Program-made: the position numbers and the translations under genes | Assembly (NCBI GenBank): GCA_002286855.1 | Contig: NRSV01000019.1 | Coordinates: forward strand, 189,389-253,388 | Source: Bipolaris cookei | Taxonomy: Eukaryota; Ascomycota; Dothideomycetes; Pleosporales; Pleosporaceae | Length of the DNA stretch: 64,000 bases | Reading direction: 5' to 3' | The notes under the pieces: model-generated | The model's database searches: none | The model's input: only the letters and a program-made list of their open reading frames with translations | What the model was told of the DNA's origin: nothing | Shown here: piece by piece, positions 20,041-30,139 of the stretch | How the letters are laid out: the number at the start of each line of letters is the position of its first letter | Numbering within the stretch: position 1 is the first letter of the stretch

Positions 20041-21959
20041 ATCGGAGCTTCTTGTCTATCTCATCGCGCTCACGAACAACCTCTCGAGCTCAAGCTTCGC
20101 AGAGCTTACGAAGTAATCAGAAGACAGCACCACCGTGATACTCTTTGAGCTGTTGAATATCTAGAGCTTTACTCTTACTTTTATGCTTATTCTTGTATAA
20201 AAGAGCTTCTCTTAATCACTTATTCTCATCGTGTAGTAGCTCATTTTGAACTGAGAGATGGTGAACGCTCGAGCGCAGCTTTCTAGCCTCATCTTGATGG
20301 CTGTCGTCAACTACAGCTCAAATTAATCAATCAAGCTTTTGCCAATCACTATCAGAGAGCGCTGATGGTGAGCTGCGATCAGTTTCTAGTGTTCCCGCGA
20401 ACCTCTTAAGAACAAAGCTGGAATCAGCTGGCCATATACCGGTAGCTTCAAACGCCGTTAATATAGTTGAACTCTTTATCATAGCTTTCCAAGCTCTCCA
20501 GAATAGTGGGAAAAAGTCGCTCTTCTTAACAGATACAAGCCCTCGAGCTCTATGGAGGTATGCGGTGAGCTCAGCTAAGTAAGCTTGCGCGAGCGGGTGG
20601 AAGAGCGATACATCGAGCGGTTGCAGCGTTTGAGTTGAGTGAGGTGGTAAAACCATTAATAGAATCCGATGACTATTGTACTAGCTGATAAACTCTGGCG
20701 TGAGATGAGATCTGTGGCTATTAAGAATGAGTAGCTGCTGTTGACCTGATTGCTGCTTTATACAGCGATCAAACACCTGTTCAAGCCAAGCTAGCCCTAC
20801 GTCATCGTTTGACCAGCCTTATAGAGTTGATGTAACGAAGACGCCGTGTTTTCCAGCCTCTATATCATCTACCCAGTGCGATCTGATAGCTCTGACAGCT
20901 GACGCGTAGATGAGTGCTGGTGGTAATGAGCTCTTATCAGCGTAACAGCAAGCTAGGACTGTGATAAACTCGTATGAGCCATCTTGAGATGATTCTCGAA
21001 CCTCTTTCTTATCCCATTGACGCTTGCTGAAGACCCTCTTACCCCTCCCAACGATATCAATCATGAAGCCCTTCTCATCCATATTGAACATATCTGGAGC
21101 GTCAAGCTGATACTCGGCGATCTTCTGATGCAGCAGTTCGAAGTAAAGCTTATACTTTGCTTCAAAATCAGCAAGATGGCGCGAACGGTCCATGGCGGTG
21201 CTCCACTTCGAGATAAGATCGCGTTCATGTCGTTTGATGAAGCAAGAAATCTAGCTGTCGCTAAGCTACTAATTAGCTATTAAAGCTCCAAAATTCCTGA
21301 TCATTTCTCTCATAGATGAAAGGCTTTTCTGAGTAAGCTCAGCGGTATATCGCACTAGCTCCAGCTCCTGTTGTGAGCTGAGTTTGCGCCCATTTGCTAG
21401 CTGGGTGCCCACTCCAGCCTGTATACCTCTGTGTCTTCGGCTCAGCGTTGAGCGATTAATATTTGTCGCACGCGTAGGTGCGGTGAAAAATGGAGGTTGT
21501 TTGTCGCACGCGTACGTGCGGTGAATTGATGAGTGTATTGTGTGTCTTGTATGTATGATCTTCTTCTTGTCCTTTGATGTTGTGCTCTCTACAACTGTCT
21601 TTTGTACACGACGATTGCAGGGGCTTGTTACATGTAGAATATCGACATACATCGGCTGTAGTCCATGCCGATATATCCTGGCATAGTGTTGGCCGTAATT
21701 CATGCCGATATGTCCTGGCATAACATCGGATGTAACTCATATCGATATATCCTTGCATAGTCTGCGACAATATTGTATTTCGCAGCAAGTTTACTATATG
21801 AAAAATGCTCTCCTGGCTTACAAGATTCGACTTTTTCAGTTGCAGCTTTAATTGGATCCATATCGATAGAGTTATAGTGCGTTAAAGCTGTGGTGTTACT
21901 ACTTGTTTTGATGGTGGGTGGGCGCCCGGTGAATCCGGGCGTCCGGTGCACGGGCACGG
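20041..21959 (-). mobile_element. Pogo/Fot-like DNA transposon 1, degenerate
   Basis: The minus-strand transposase starts near 21864 (MDPIKAATEKV) and runs to about 20041. An N-terminal helix-turn-helix (KLAAKYN..RSTLSRRHRGIQ) is split by the MITE at 21463-21770. Then come the DDE core blocks NMDEKGFMIDI, VLACCYADKSSLPPALIYA and PHSTQTLQPLDVSLFHP, and a C-terminal charged tail with EYHGGAVF. Several in-frame stops are present without many frameshifts, so it is inactive. The element's 5' end is the terminal repeat CCGTGCCCGTGCACCGG (read on the minus strand) ending at 21959, next to a TA. No matching terminal repeat exists at the other end: it is truncated at about 20041 and fused to the DUF3435 remnant. 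Pogo/Fot elements duplicate TA on insertion. Confidence 0.8.
21463..21770. mobile_element. 308-bp MITE-like element inside transposase 1
   Basis: Terminal inverted repeats TTGTCGCA and TGCGACAA, flanked on both sides by TAT. Removing the element and one TAT copy gives a continuous helix-turn-helix reading (KYNINRSTLSRR) in the host transposase, so the insertion and its 3-bp target duplication are well supported. Inside are two copies of a GTCGCACGCGTA-type motif and a degenerate tandem repeat (ATGCCGATATATCCTGGCAT-like, three copies). There is no coding capacity. A fragment of its right end recurs at 23748. Confidence 0.8.
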
Positions 21960-21961
21960 TA

Positions 21962-23747
21962 CCGTGTCCGTGCGCCTGGCGCACACCCCTCACCAGAACA
22001 CCAAACCGGCCACAAACGTCAACATACTATAACTTCACCAATATGGACCCGATTGCTTCAGCTGTTGAAGAAATCAAATTACAAGGACTAGGAGAACAGC
22101 TTTCGTATGAAAAGGTTGCCGCCAAGTGGGGAGTGTCACGAACTGCTGTCAGCCGAAGGCATCGAGGCATCTAATCAACGCGTGAGAACAAATACAGCCA
22201 CCAAAAAGCTCTCGACGCCGCACAACAACAACAGCTTGTAGAGTATATTGTAAGTCTTAGTAAGCAAGGCTTAGCTCCTACGAAGGATATGACATGAAAT
22301 TTCGGCAGTGAGATAGCTGGAAGGACCGTCTCCGAGAGCTGTGTTAGACGCTTCATCAGCCAGAACGACATTCATCTTATCTCAAAATGGGCTACTCCTA
22401 TGGATCGTTCACGCTACAACGCCGACCATGGGCTCAAATATAAGCAGTATTACGATGAATTGTAGCATAAGATAGACCAGTATCACATAGAGGAGCGGCA
22501 TACATACAACATGGATGAAAAGGGCTTCATGATTGGTATGATCGGTCGGATGAAGAGAGTGTTCTCAAAGTCGGCATTTATAGCTGGTACAGCTAATACC
22601 TTTACTCACGATGGTAACAGAGAGTGGATAACCATCTTGGCCACTGTTTGTGCCGATGGATCAGCTCTTCCACCAGCTGTCATCTACGCTGCAGAGAGTG
22701 GTAACATTCGGGAGACTTGGGTGGATGATATACGGGCCAGTGAACACCTGGTTCATGTGGCATCTGCACCATCTGGGTGTACTGATGACGACTACGGGCT
22801 AGCATGGCTGAGAGATGTATTTGATTGGTATACGAAGCCCAAAGCCCGAAGGAAATGGCATCTTCTCATACTTGACGGCCATGGGAGCCACGTTACGATT
22901 AAGTTTATCGAATACGCCACCAAGAATCAGATCTTTCTAGCCATACTTTCACCCCATTCAACCCATACACTTCAGCCATTAGATGTCGGCTTATTCGGGC
23001 CACTTTCAACTGCCTATTCGTTTGAACTTACCCAGTACCAACAAGCCAGCCAGGGGCAATTACTGGTGAAGAAAGCGGATTTTTTCCACCTGTTCTGGCC
23101 GACATACATCAGAAGCTTCACCAAATCGAATATACTCTCAAGATTCAGAGCTACTGGCATATGGCCGAAGGATCCAAGCCCAGTGTTGGTGAAGTTTCAG
23201 CCTCATACACCACCCAATCAGACCGATCAGGCCGGCCAGGAAGCTCCATCTGAACTCTCTCCAGCTGATTGGAGTCGTATGCAATGATTGTTGGCTGAAG
23301 TAGTGAAGGACACTAGTAAGGTGGTGGCTAGAGAGCTTACGGCATCAATCCATCGGCTCACCACCAAAAGCAAGCTTCAAAAGCTAGAAATACAGGGCTT
23401 ACAGGCATCTCTCACTACTTAAAGTAAGTGTAAGAGGCATGGCATAGCCCTCCCACTTCATGTATCAAATCGGCTTACTGGTGGAGCTACATTCTACTCA
23501 TCTCGAAGTGTACGCCAGGCTCGGGCCACTCTAGCCACCAGAGAGGCAGAACAACACCAGAAAAAGCTTGAAAAAGCTGAAACAAAGCGTCTTAAGAAGG
23601 AACAGAAGCTCTTTAACAAGAAGCTTGCCAAGGAGAGGGCAGAGGAGAGGGCGAAGGAGAGGCAAAGAAAGGAAAAGGAGAAGCAGGAGAGAGCTGCAAA
23701 TGCCGCTGCAAAGAGGGCTGAATCCTAGAGTAGAAAACATAAGAAAG
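21962..23747 (+). mobile_element. Pogo/Fot-like DNA transposon 2 with stop-mutated transposase
   Basis: The terminal repeat CCGTGTCCGTGCGCC begins at 21962, just after the TA shared with element 1. The transposase frame runs from the ATG at 22043 (MDPIASAVEEI) through 23728, about 560 codons without a frameshift but with five internal stops, so the gene is dead. The helix-turn-helix ends RTAVSRRHRGI. The DDE blocks are MDEKGFMIGM, ILATVCADGSALPPAVIYA, HLLILDGHGSHVT and SPHSTHTLQPLDVGLFGP. The longest open piece is 22511-23287. The C-terminus is a charged coiled coil (KKLAKERAEERAKERQRK). Stops at 22172, 22295, 22462, 23285 and 23420 are all explicable by single C-to-T or G-to-A transitions. 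The 3' terminal repeat is missing, replaced by a MITE fragment and a LINE. Confidence 0.85.
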
Positions 23748-23771
23748 TGTCGCAGACTATGCAAGGATATA
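23748..23771. repeat. MITE end fragment
   Basis: TGTCGCAGACTATGCAAGGA plus a few more bases match the reverse complement of the right end of the 308-bp MITE. It forms the junction between pogo element 2 and the LINE fragment. Confidence 0.65.
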
Positions 23772-24238
23772 GCCTAGCCTTCCTAGGCACCAAGATCAAG
23801 CTCCTCCAACAAGCTAGCCAAGCAGAAGAGTGGAGAAAGTACAGGGAAAAAGTAAGAGAGAGAAAGACTAGCTACGGAGCTATCTTCGATCTTAAGCTTA
23901 AAAACCAACTAGCAATCCCAAGAGGCACGAAAAGAGATACTTCAAGCTCTTTCTATTCTCTTAAGATAGGACACGGATACTTCAACTCCTACCTAAAGAG
24001 ATTTAAGAGAAGAGAATGCGATCTGTGCAAATGCGGGAGACGGCAAACAGCAGAGCATCTACTTCTATACTGCGGCTTCTACAGCGCAGAAAGAAACCAG
24101 CTTAAAAAGACTCTAGACCAGAAAATACTCAAACTCGCACTTCTACTCCATACTACGAGCGGTATAGAAGCTACTTTGGCTTTCATTACTAGCACGAGAA
24201 TAGGAACAAGAAAGTGGCACTTTGGCCAGGAAGACTAG
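23772..24238 (+). mobile_element. Non-LTR retrotransposon (LINE, Tad-like) 3' coding end
   Basis: An open frame of about 155 codons without a proper start. It contains YSLKIGHGYFNSYLKRF, then CDLCKCGRRQTAEHLLLYC: the C-x-C..H..C zinc-knuckle-like terminus found after the RNase H domain in fungal Tad-type LINEs. The 5' truncation is typical of target-primed reverse transcription. The following 60-70 bases are A-rich (AAGAAAAAACAAGAG and similar), possibly a decayed 3' tail. Reverse transcriptase and endonuclease are absent, so the copy is dead. Confidence 0.7.
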
Positions 24239-24511
24239 AAAGAAGAAAAAACAAGAGAAACGACAACAAAAGAAGAAAAATAAAGAAGAAGAATTTGATT
24301 TGATTTTATTAGCGCTATTTCTTTTCCCCTAAGAGAGCCCGCTGGAAGGTAGGCTAGCTGGCCTACATCTCTCCCTGTTACCAAACTGGTCTTTAGCACC
24401 AGGCGTCTAGAAAGCTAGCAATAGCTCAAATAGACAAAGGCCGAAGCACAATAGCTACACTACCCCCATCGAAAACTCCCTAAATTGTAAACTAAGTAGA
24501 TAGAGCGGCCT

Positions 24512-26053
24512 ATGGCCAAAGTCCTACATAGCCAACGGCTGATACAGGACTATAATGGAATAATAATAATTGACTTGTACAACGAGTACCACAATGTGCC
24601 TAATGACCAGGATAAGATCCTTGTAACCAGCACGTATATGAAAGGTCGAGCAGCCAAGTGGATGCAACCTCACGTCAAGGACTATTTAAGAGATGTCGGC
24701 AATAAAGGAACGAAGAACGAAACCAGGGAAATCTTCGGCAGCTGGGAAAACTTCAAGAAGGAAATGGGACGCATCTTTGGGGAAATAGACGAAAAGGACC
24801 AGGCGGAGAAAGCGATAATTCGCCTGAAGCAGACCAAGTCCGTATCCGCGTACACGGCCGAATTCATGCAACTTCAGGCCAGGATTGATTGGGACGATGC
24901 AGCACTTAGAGCGGTATTTGAAGGCGGTCTAAAGGAAAATGTCAAAGATGGTCTAGTACATCATGACAAGCCGGAAACATTGCACGCTCTGATAGAGCTA
25001 GCCACGCGAATCGACCATAGGCTATGGGAAAGAGCCCAGCAGAAAGGACGATTCCAGCCAACGATGGCCAACACCAGGAAGCAACGCAACAAAACCGATA
25101 AAGACGGCGACACGATCATGACTGGCAAAGTACACGAAAAGATCAAAGATAGGAAACCCCGAGGAGGAGGAAACGATGGCCTCTCCCCGGAAGAACGCAA
25201 GAAGCGTTACGACAGTAAGGCATGTCTTGGTTGCAGTGAGGTAGGACACTTCCGCAGAGACTGCCCGAAGAACGAGTCGACCAAAAGGGTCCAGGAGGTC
25301 GCAGTGCGAATGCTCCGAGAAGGGACGCCTTATACTCAACCACGACCAACAGATTGGAAGATTGAAGGGGCAGAAGTGATCAGCCGCCTAAGATATCACC
25401 AATGCTGGACATGCGGAGACGCCGCTCACCAAGCCAACGACTGTCCGCGCGAACAACAAATTGCAACCACGGAGCCCGACGCGGCCATTGCGGGAAGGCA
25501 GGCAGCATTGGACCAACCCAGGTTCAAGGAACCTGATGACGAGGAGACGCCTCGGATGTACAAGGAACGTATGGAACAACACATGAAGCTGTGTTGGTAC
25601 GACTGCAAAGCAAGATGCGAATTCCACAAAAAGGACAAGGAGGACTGTATGACGGACCAAGACAGGTGCTGTCATCCACAGCTATGGGCAGACGAATGTC
25701 TAGTAGATAACTGCCACCTCCACGAACAGGAAAAGAAGGAAGCTCATGAGAGACTCCTGTGGACGCAATGCAGAAACGAATGCTCCTTTCACAAGCAACA
25801 ATTTGAGGATGCTCGGAAGGTAGGCGACTACTACCATAGCGCCCTATCATTGACCATTTGTGAGGCAATGGATTGCCCGATTCACAAAGCCAAGAAGCCG
25901 GAACCAAGGAAAAGGATCACGAGGGAGAAAACACCTCACCAGAACATCCGTTGGAGCTTCTGTTACGACGACAACTGCTTGACGCATGTTAATACCAAGC
26001 AAGGATCAGGCTACTTTCCTAGGAAGAGGAAGAGTAGGCAGTCAAAAAACTAG
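24512..26053 (+). CDS. Ty3/Gypsy Gag polyprotein with two zinc knuckles and a Cys/His repeat tail
   Basis: 513 residues. Residues about 15-175 are the capsid-like domain (STYMKGRAAKWMQPH; WENFKKEMGRIFGE; VSAYTAEFMQLQARI). Two CCHC knuckles follow: CLGCSEVGHFRRDC (about 241) and CWTCGDAAHQANDC (about 300). The C-terminal 160 residues are unusual: five copies of a C-x3/4-C-x2-H motif (CKARCEFH, CLVDNCHLH, CRNECSFH, CEAMDCPIH, CYDDNCLTH). I do not know these from ordinary Gag proteins. The first residues look slightly truncated relative to typical fungal Gag, and no LTR or primer-binding site is recognisable upstream. The frame ends in AAAAAAC-TAG, and pol continues in the -1 frame. The frame is uninterrupted, so this is a fairly young copy. 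Confidence 0.85.
   Translation: MAKVLHSQRLIQDYNGIIIIDLYNEYHNVPNDQDKILVTSTYMKGRAAKWMQPHVKDYLRDVGNKGTKNETREIFGSWENFKKEMGRIFGEIDEKDQAEKAIIRLKQTKSVSAYTAEFMQLQARIDWDDAALRAVFEGGLKENVKDGLVHHDKPETLHALIELATRIDHRLWERAQQKGRFQPTMANTRKQRNKTDKDGDTIMTGKVHEKIKDRKPRGGGNDGLSPEERKKRYDSKACLGCSEVGHFRRDCPKNESTKRVQEVAVRMLREGTPYTQPRPTDWKIEGAEVISRLRYHQCWTCGDAAHQANDCPREQQIATTEPDAAIAGRQAALDQPRFKEPDDEETPRMYKERMEQHMKLCWYDCKARCEFHKKDKEDCMTDQDRCCHPQLWADECLVDNCHLHEQEKKEAHERLLWTQCRNECSFHKQQFEDARKVGDYYHSALSLTICEAMDCPIHKAKKPEPRKRITREKTPHQNIRWSFCYDDNCLTHVNTKQGSGYFPRKRKSRQSKN
26044..26050 (+). promoter_or_regulatory. Candidate -1 ribosomal frameshift site between gag and pol
   Basis: The heptamer A-AAA-AAC lies in the correct phase (X-XXY-YYZ) relative to gag and is followed at once by the gag stop TAG. 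The -1 frame is closed upstream by a TAG at 26035 but open from there into protease and reverse transcriptase. A downstream pseudoknot was not worked out. Confidence 0.75.
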
Positions 26054-27905
26054 GATGCCACCAGGGACAGGGTCACGCTGGTAAAGGCAGTCCTAAAACG
26101 ACCCTCAGGAAGGTACAAGACACCGATAGTCGGAGGTTGGAATTAACAACGACCGTGTCTGTACAAGGTAACGATATAACCGCAGTCGTAGACAGCGGAG
26201 CTGGACGAACAATTATCTCTCCTAAAGCAGTGGAGAAGTATGACCTACCCTATCGAGTTAAGAAGAACCCGATATGGATGATATCAGCCGAAGAGACACC
26301 CGTAGCATACGGAAGCGGCGTGATAAGGCTTGAGACCGAGATGTTGACGCTAAGATTAGTGGACATGGAAAGCCAAATGAATATCAACATTATGGATCTG
26401 GGAGATACGGAAATGTTGATCGGGTATGACTGGCTGGATGCCCATAACCCTGCCATCGATTGGCAAAAGAAGACAATACTCAGCCGAGAACCTGCGCGCA
26501 AGGTTGCTGGAGTACGACACGAGAAACACCCGATTATCCTGAGCTCACCCGGTAATGGGAGGATAGGCAAGATCTCACTGCATAAGATTGCAAGAATCTA
26601 TGCGAAGGACCCTCAGAGAGTAGGAGTCATTTGGATACGGCAGGTCGCGACCACGAAGGAAGGACCGGTACCACAGTTGGCGATTCCAACAGAATACCAG
26701 ACGGACGAGTTCAGAGAACTGTTCGAGGAAAACGAGGCTACGGAGCTAGCAGACCATCAGGATTGGGATCACGAGATCATCCTTGATGAAGGAGCTAAGC
26801 TAAGCCCAGGACCGATGTACCCCATAGCGCCCGAGCATGATGCGGAGCTGCGGGATTACATCCAGAAAAATTTGAAGAAGGGATTTATCCGACAAGGATC
26901 AGGCCCGATGGCCTCACCCATCTTGTTCGTAAAGAAGCCTAACGGGAAGTGGCGACTGTGTGTCGACTTCAGAAGGTTGAACAGCGTAACGCGGAAGAAC
27001 CGATATCCCTTACCACTGATTACAGAGCTCATGGATCGACTCCAGGGAGCTGAGTGCTTCACGAAATTCGACGTTCGGGAAGGATTTTACCGAATCAGGA
27101 TCAAAGAAGGTCACGAATGGATGACGGCGTTCAAGACGAAGTATGGGCTTTTTGAGTATACGGTTATGCCGTTCGGATTGACGAACGCGCCGGCAACCTT
27201 TCAATCAGTCATCAACAACGCGCTCCATGAGTGCCTCGGAATCTTTGTCACCGCGTATCTGGATGATGTACTGGTGTACTCCAGCGGCACGCGCGAGGAA
27301 CACGTCGAGCACGTTAAGAAGGTGTTACGGAAGCTTAAGGAATACAAGCTATACCTTCAACCAGAAAAATGTGAGTTCCACACGCAGGAAACGGAATTTC
27401 TTGGATTTATTATCTCAACCGAAGGAGTGAAAATGAACCCCAAGAAGATACAGACTGTACAGGAATGGCCAAAACCCAAAACTGTCAAGGATGTTCAATC
27501 CTTTCTAGGATTTGCGAACTATTATCGGAAGTTCATAAAAGATTACTCGAAGATCACCGCACCCCTTACGGAGATTACGAAGAAGGAAGTAGGGTTCAAA
27601 TGGGAACAGGAACATGAGGAGGCTTTCGATCGGATCAAGCAGATATTCCTGGAGGCTCCCGTACTCGAGATGTACGACCCTCAACGACCCACCAGAGTCG
27701 AGACCGACGCGTCTGACTATGCACTCAGAGCTGTATTGTCACAGCAGTGCCCAGATAAGAAATGGAGACCGGTGTTCTACCATTCACGGAAGTTCTCAGG
27801 AGCAGAACTCAACTACGATGTTCACGATAAGGAGCTACTTGGAGTAGTCGATGCCTTTGAACAGTGGGAGGTGCATTTGTTAGGCTTACCCCACACGATC
27901 GAGGT
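26047..27905 (+). CDS. Ty3/Gypsy Pol (protease, RT, partial RNase H), 3' truncated
   Basis: Read in the -1 frame from the slippery site, about 620 residues without a stop. The aspartic protease has AVVDSGAGRTIIS and MLIGYDWLDA. Reverse transcriptase blocks in order: IRQGSGPMASPILFVKKPNG, WRLCVDFRRLN, MPFGLTNAPATFQ, the catalytic YLDD (27255-27266) and FLGFIIS. RNase H begins with VETDASDYALRAVLSQ and YHSRKFSGAELNY, but is cut at IEV (27905), exactly where a hAT terminal repeat starts. The usual continuation of RNase H, the integrase and the 3' LTR are absent. The encoded enzymes would copy the element's RNA; the truncated copy cannot integrate on its own. No frameshift or stop is present up to the break. 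Confidence 0.9.
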
Positions 27906-29271
27906 CAGTAAATGACATGGTCGGGCGCCCATCCCCATGGTCTGAATCCCATGGGCGCCCATGGGGCCCATGGGCAGGACTGCTCTAGCCATTTTAGGTA
28001 GCGCTAGTACTAATATAGTTAAGCTTATGACGCTGTGTAGTGTAAGGTTACCAGTCAATCCACAGCGATATTAGAAGTCTCACCTCATCTCATCTCTTAC
28101 CTACAATACTCTATATCTCTGCTCTACTTCTATATCAAGAAACTATTCTACACTATTAATATGACTTTTAACTTTCAGTTTGCGAGCCAGCGCGACTTTC
28201 CTGGCACGCAATTTGACCCAGAACCACCTGTTCAAGGCCCCTTTGATCGAACGTTTAGTATCTATGAAGATGACGGATCTACCCTTTCTACCCTCCAATC
28301 AAGCCAGCTAGAAGTACCTACTCAATTTCAAGAGACCTATGAGGACACTGTTGTCGCCTTAGCTGAGCCGGCTCCCGTTATATCTATGCCGTTCGATTAT
28401 AAGTGGATCGATTGGAATGCTGGTGCCCGCCCTCTTCAGGGGTTTGAGTTATTAGAGCGACACAAACGAACAAGTGCTTGGTGGTGGCGTTATGGAGTAC
28501 CATTAATCGGACCAAGAGTGAATACGAAGACTAGGAAGGTCGAGAGAACAGAGTGTTTCTTGTGCAAGGCTTGTCACCTTGCTAGACCAACTCTTGAAGA
28601 GCCTGTGCGTACGCAGGGTGGATCAAAAGGAGTAATTAAGCACTTTAAAGACATTCACTACAAGACGTACAAGGAGCATGTCACCGACGCTGTGAGCCAA
28701 CTTCATCAATACTACTCAATAGCAACATTTGACCACGGCGATCTAAAGCAGCAATCAACTCACGACCGTCTCACCGAGGCTAGCGATCCAGACATTCTCC
28801 GTAAAGACATCTTTCGTTGGATTGTATACGATAACGTCCCATTCGAGAAAATTAATAGCCCTTACTTTAAGAAGGTCGTACAAACAGCTCACCCGTTGTT
28901 AAAAGTTGACGTTGTACCCAACCCACGTACAGTGAGCCGGTGGATCACCCAGGAATTTCCTATCCACAAACAAGAGATCCGAGAGAACATGAAGTCAGCA
29001 ATTAGCTCTATACACCTTGCCTTTGATCTCTGGACTTCTAGCAGACGTAAAGCAATCAACGGTATCACTGCTAACTGGGTTGATCGCCGAGGTCATTGCT
29101 GTACAGCTCTTATCGCTCTTACGGAGATGAGTGACCGCCATGATGGGTTATCAATTGCTCGCACTGTTATACCTGTAATTGAGGATTACGGCTTCCAAGA
29201 CAAGCTAGGCTTTATTGTTCTTGATAACGCATCAAGCAACGACACTTGTATAGCTGAGCTANTCCAACGAA
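27906..29271 (+). mobile_element. hAT transposon copy A, 3' truncated
   Basis: Begins with the terminal repeat CAGTAAATGACATGGTCGGG at 27906. The transposase starts at 28161 and is open to the ambiguous base at 29272 (about 370 codons). It has a BED-type zinc-binding region (CFLCKACHLA .. HFKDIHYKTY) and the hAT core segments HLAFDLWTSS, ITANWVDRRG and GFIVLDNASSNDT. The catalytic C-terminal region with the hAT dimerisation domain is missing. A palindromic GC-rich motif (ATGGGCGCCCAT) lies just inside the terminal repeat and is partly duplicated relative to copy B. The left flank is gypsy pol. Confidence 0.85.
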
Positions 29272-29272
29272 A
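29272..29272. other. Ambiguous base (N) at the join of two hAT copies
   Basis: The only N in the window. It sits exactly where copy A stops and the inverted copy B begins, so it may mark a scaffold join or an unresolved repeat rather than a real adjacency. Confidence 0.95.
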
Positions 29273-30139
29273 GATGTCTTTACGGAGAATGTCTGGATCG
29301 CTAGCCTCGGTGAGACGGTCGTGAGTTGATTGCTGCTTTAGATCGCCGTGGTCAAATGTTGCTATTGAGTAGTCTTGATGAAGTTGGCTCACAGCGTCGG
29401 TGACATGCTCCTTGTACGTCTTGTAGTGAATGTCTTTAAAGTGCTTAATTACTCCTTTTGATCCACCCTGCGTACGCACAGGCTCTTCAAGAGTTGGTCT
29501 AGCAAGGTGACAAGCCTTGCACAAGAAACACTCTGTTCTCTCGACCTTCCTAGTCTTCGTATTCACTCTTGGTCCGATTAATGGTACTCCATAACGCCAC
29601 CACCAAGCACTTGTTCGTTTGTGTCGCTCTAATAACTCAAACCCCTGAAGAGGGCGGGCACCAGCATTCCAATCGATCCACTTATAATCGAACGGCATAG
29701 ATATAACGGGAGCCGGCTCAGCTAAGGCGACAACAGTGTCCTCATAGGTCTCTTGAAATTAAATAGGTGCCTCTAGCTGGCTTGATTGGAGGGTAGAAAG
29801 GGTAGATCCGTCATCTTCATAGATACTAAACGTTCGATCAAAGGGGCCTTGAACAGGTGGTTCTGGGTCAAATTGCGTGCCAGGAAAGTCGCGCTGGCTC
29901 GCAAACTGAAAGTTAAAAGTCATATTAATAGTGTAGAATAGTTTCTTGATATAGAAGTAGAGCAGAGATATAGAGTATTGTAGGTAAGAGATGAGATGAG
30001 GTGAGACTTCTAATATCGCTGTGGATTGACTGGTAACCTTACACTACACAGCGTCATAAGCTTAACTATATTAGTACTAGCGCTACCTAAAATGGCTAGA
30101 GCAGTCCTGCCCATGGGCGCCCGACCATGTCATTTACTG
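29273..30139 (-). mobile_element. hAT transposon copy B (inverted), 3' truncated
   Basis: Reverse complement of copy A from its terminal repeat (ending at 30139) to the point matching 28821, so only the first 215 or so transposase codons are present. It differs from copy A by a 39-bp deletion inside the terminal region and scattered substitutions. One change creates a stop in the N-terminal coding part (CAA to TAA near 29759), so the open frame restarts at 29698. The right flank is a LysM gene. The 8 bases outside the two outer ends (ATCGAGGT at left, CAGTTCGA at right) do not match, so A and B are not the two ends of one insertion. Confidence 0.85.

Noticed and set aside
27906..30139. One large hAT element with long terminal repeats
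   Set aside because: The two arms are both 5' ends of the same transposase, neither has the 3' half, and the outer flanks do not match; they are two partial copies.
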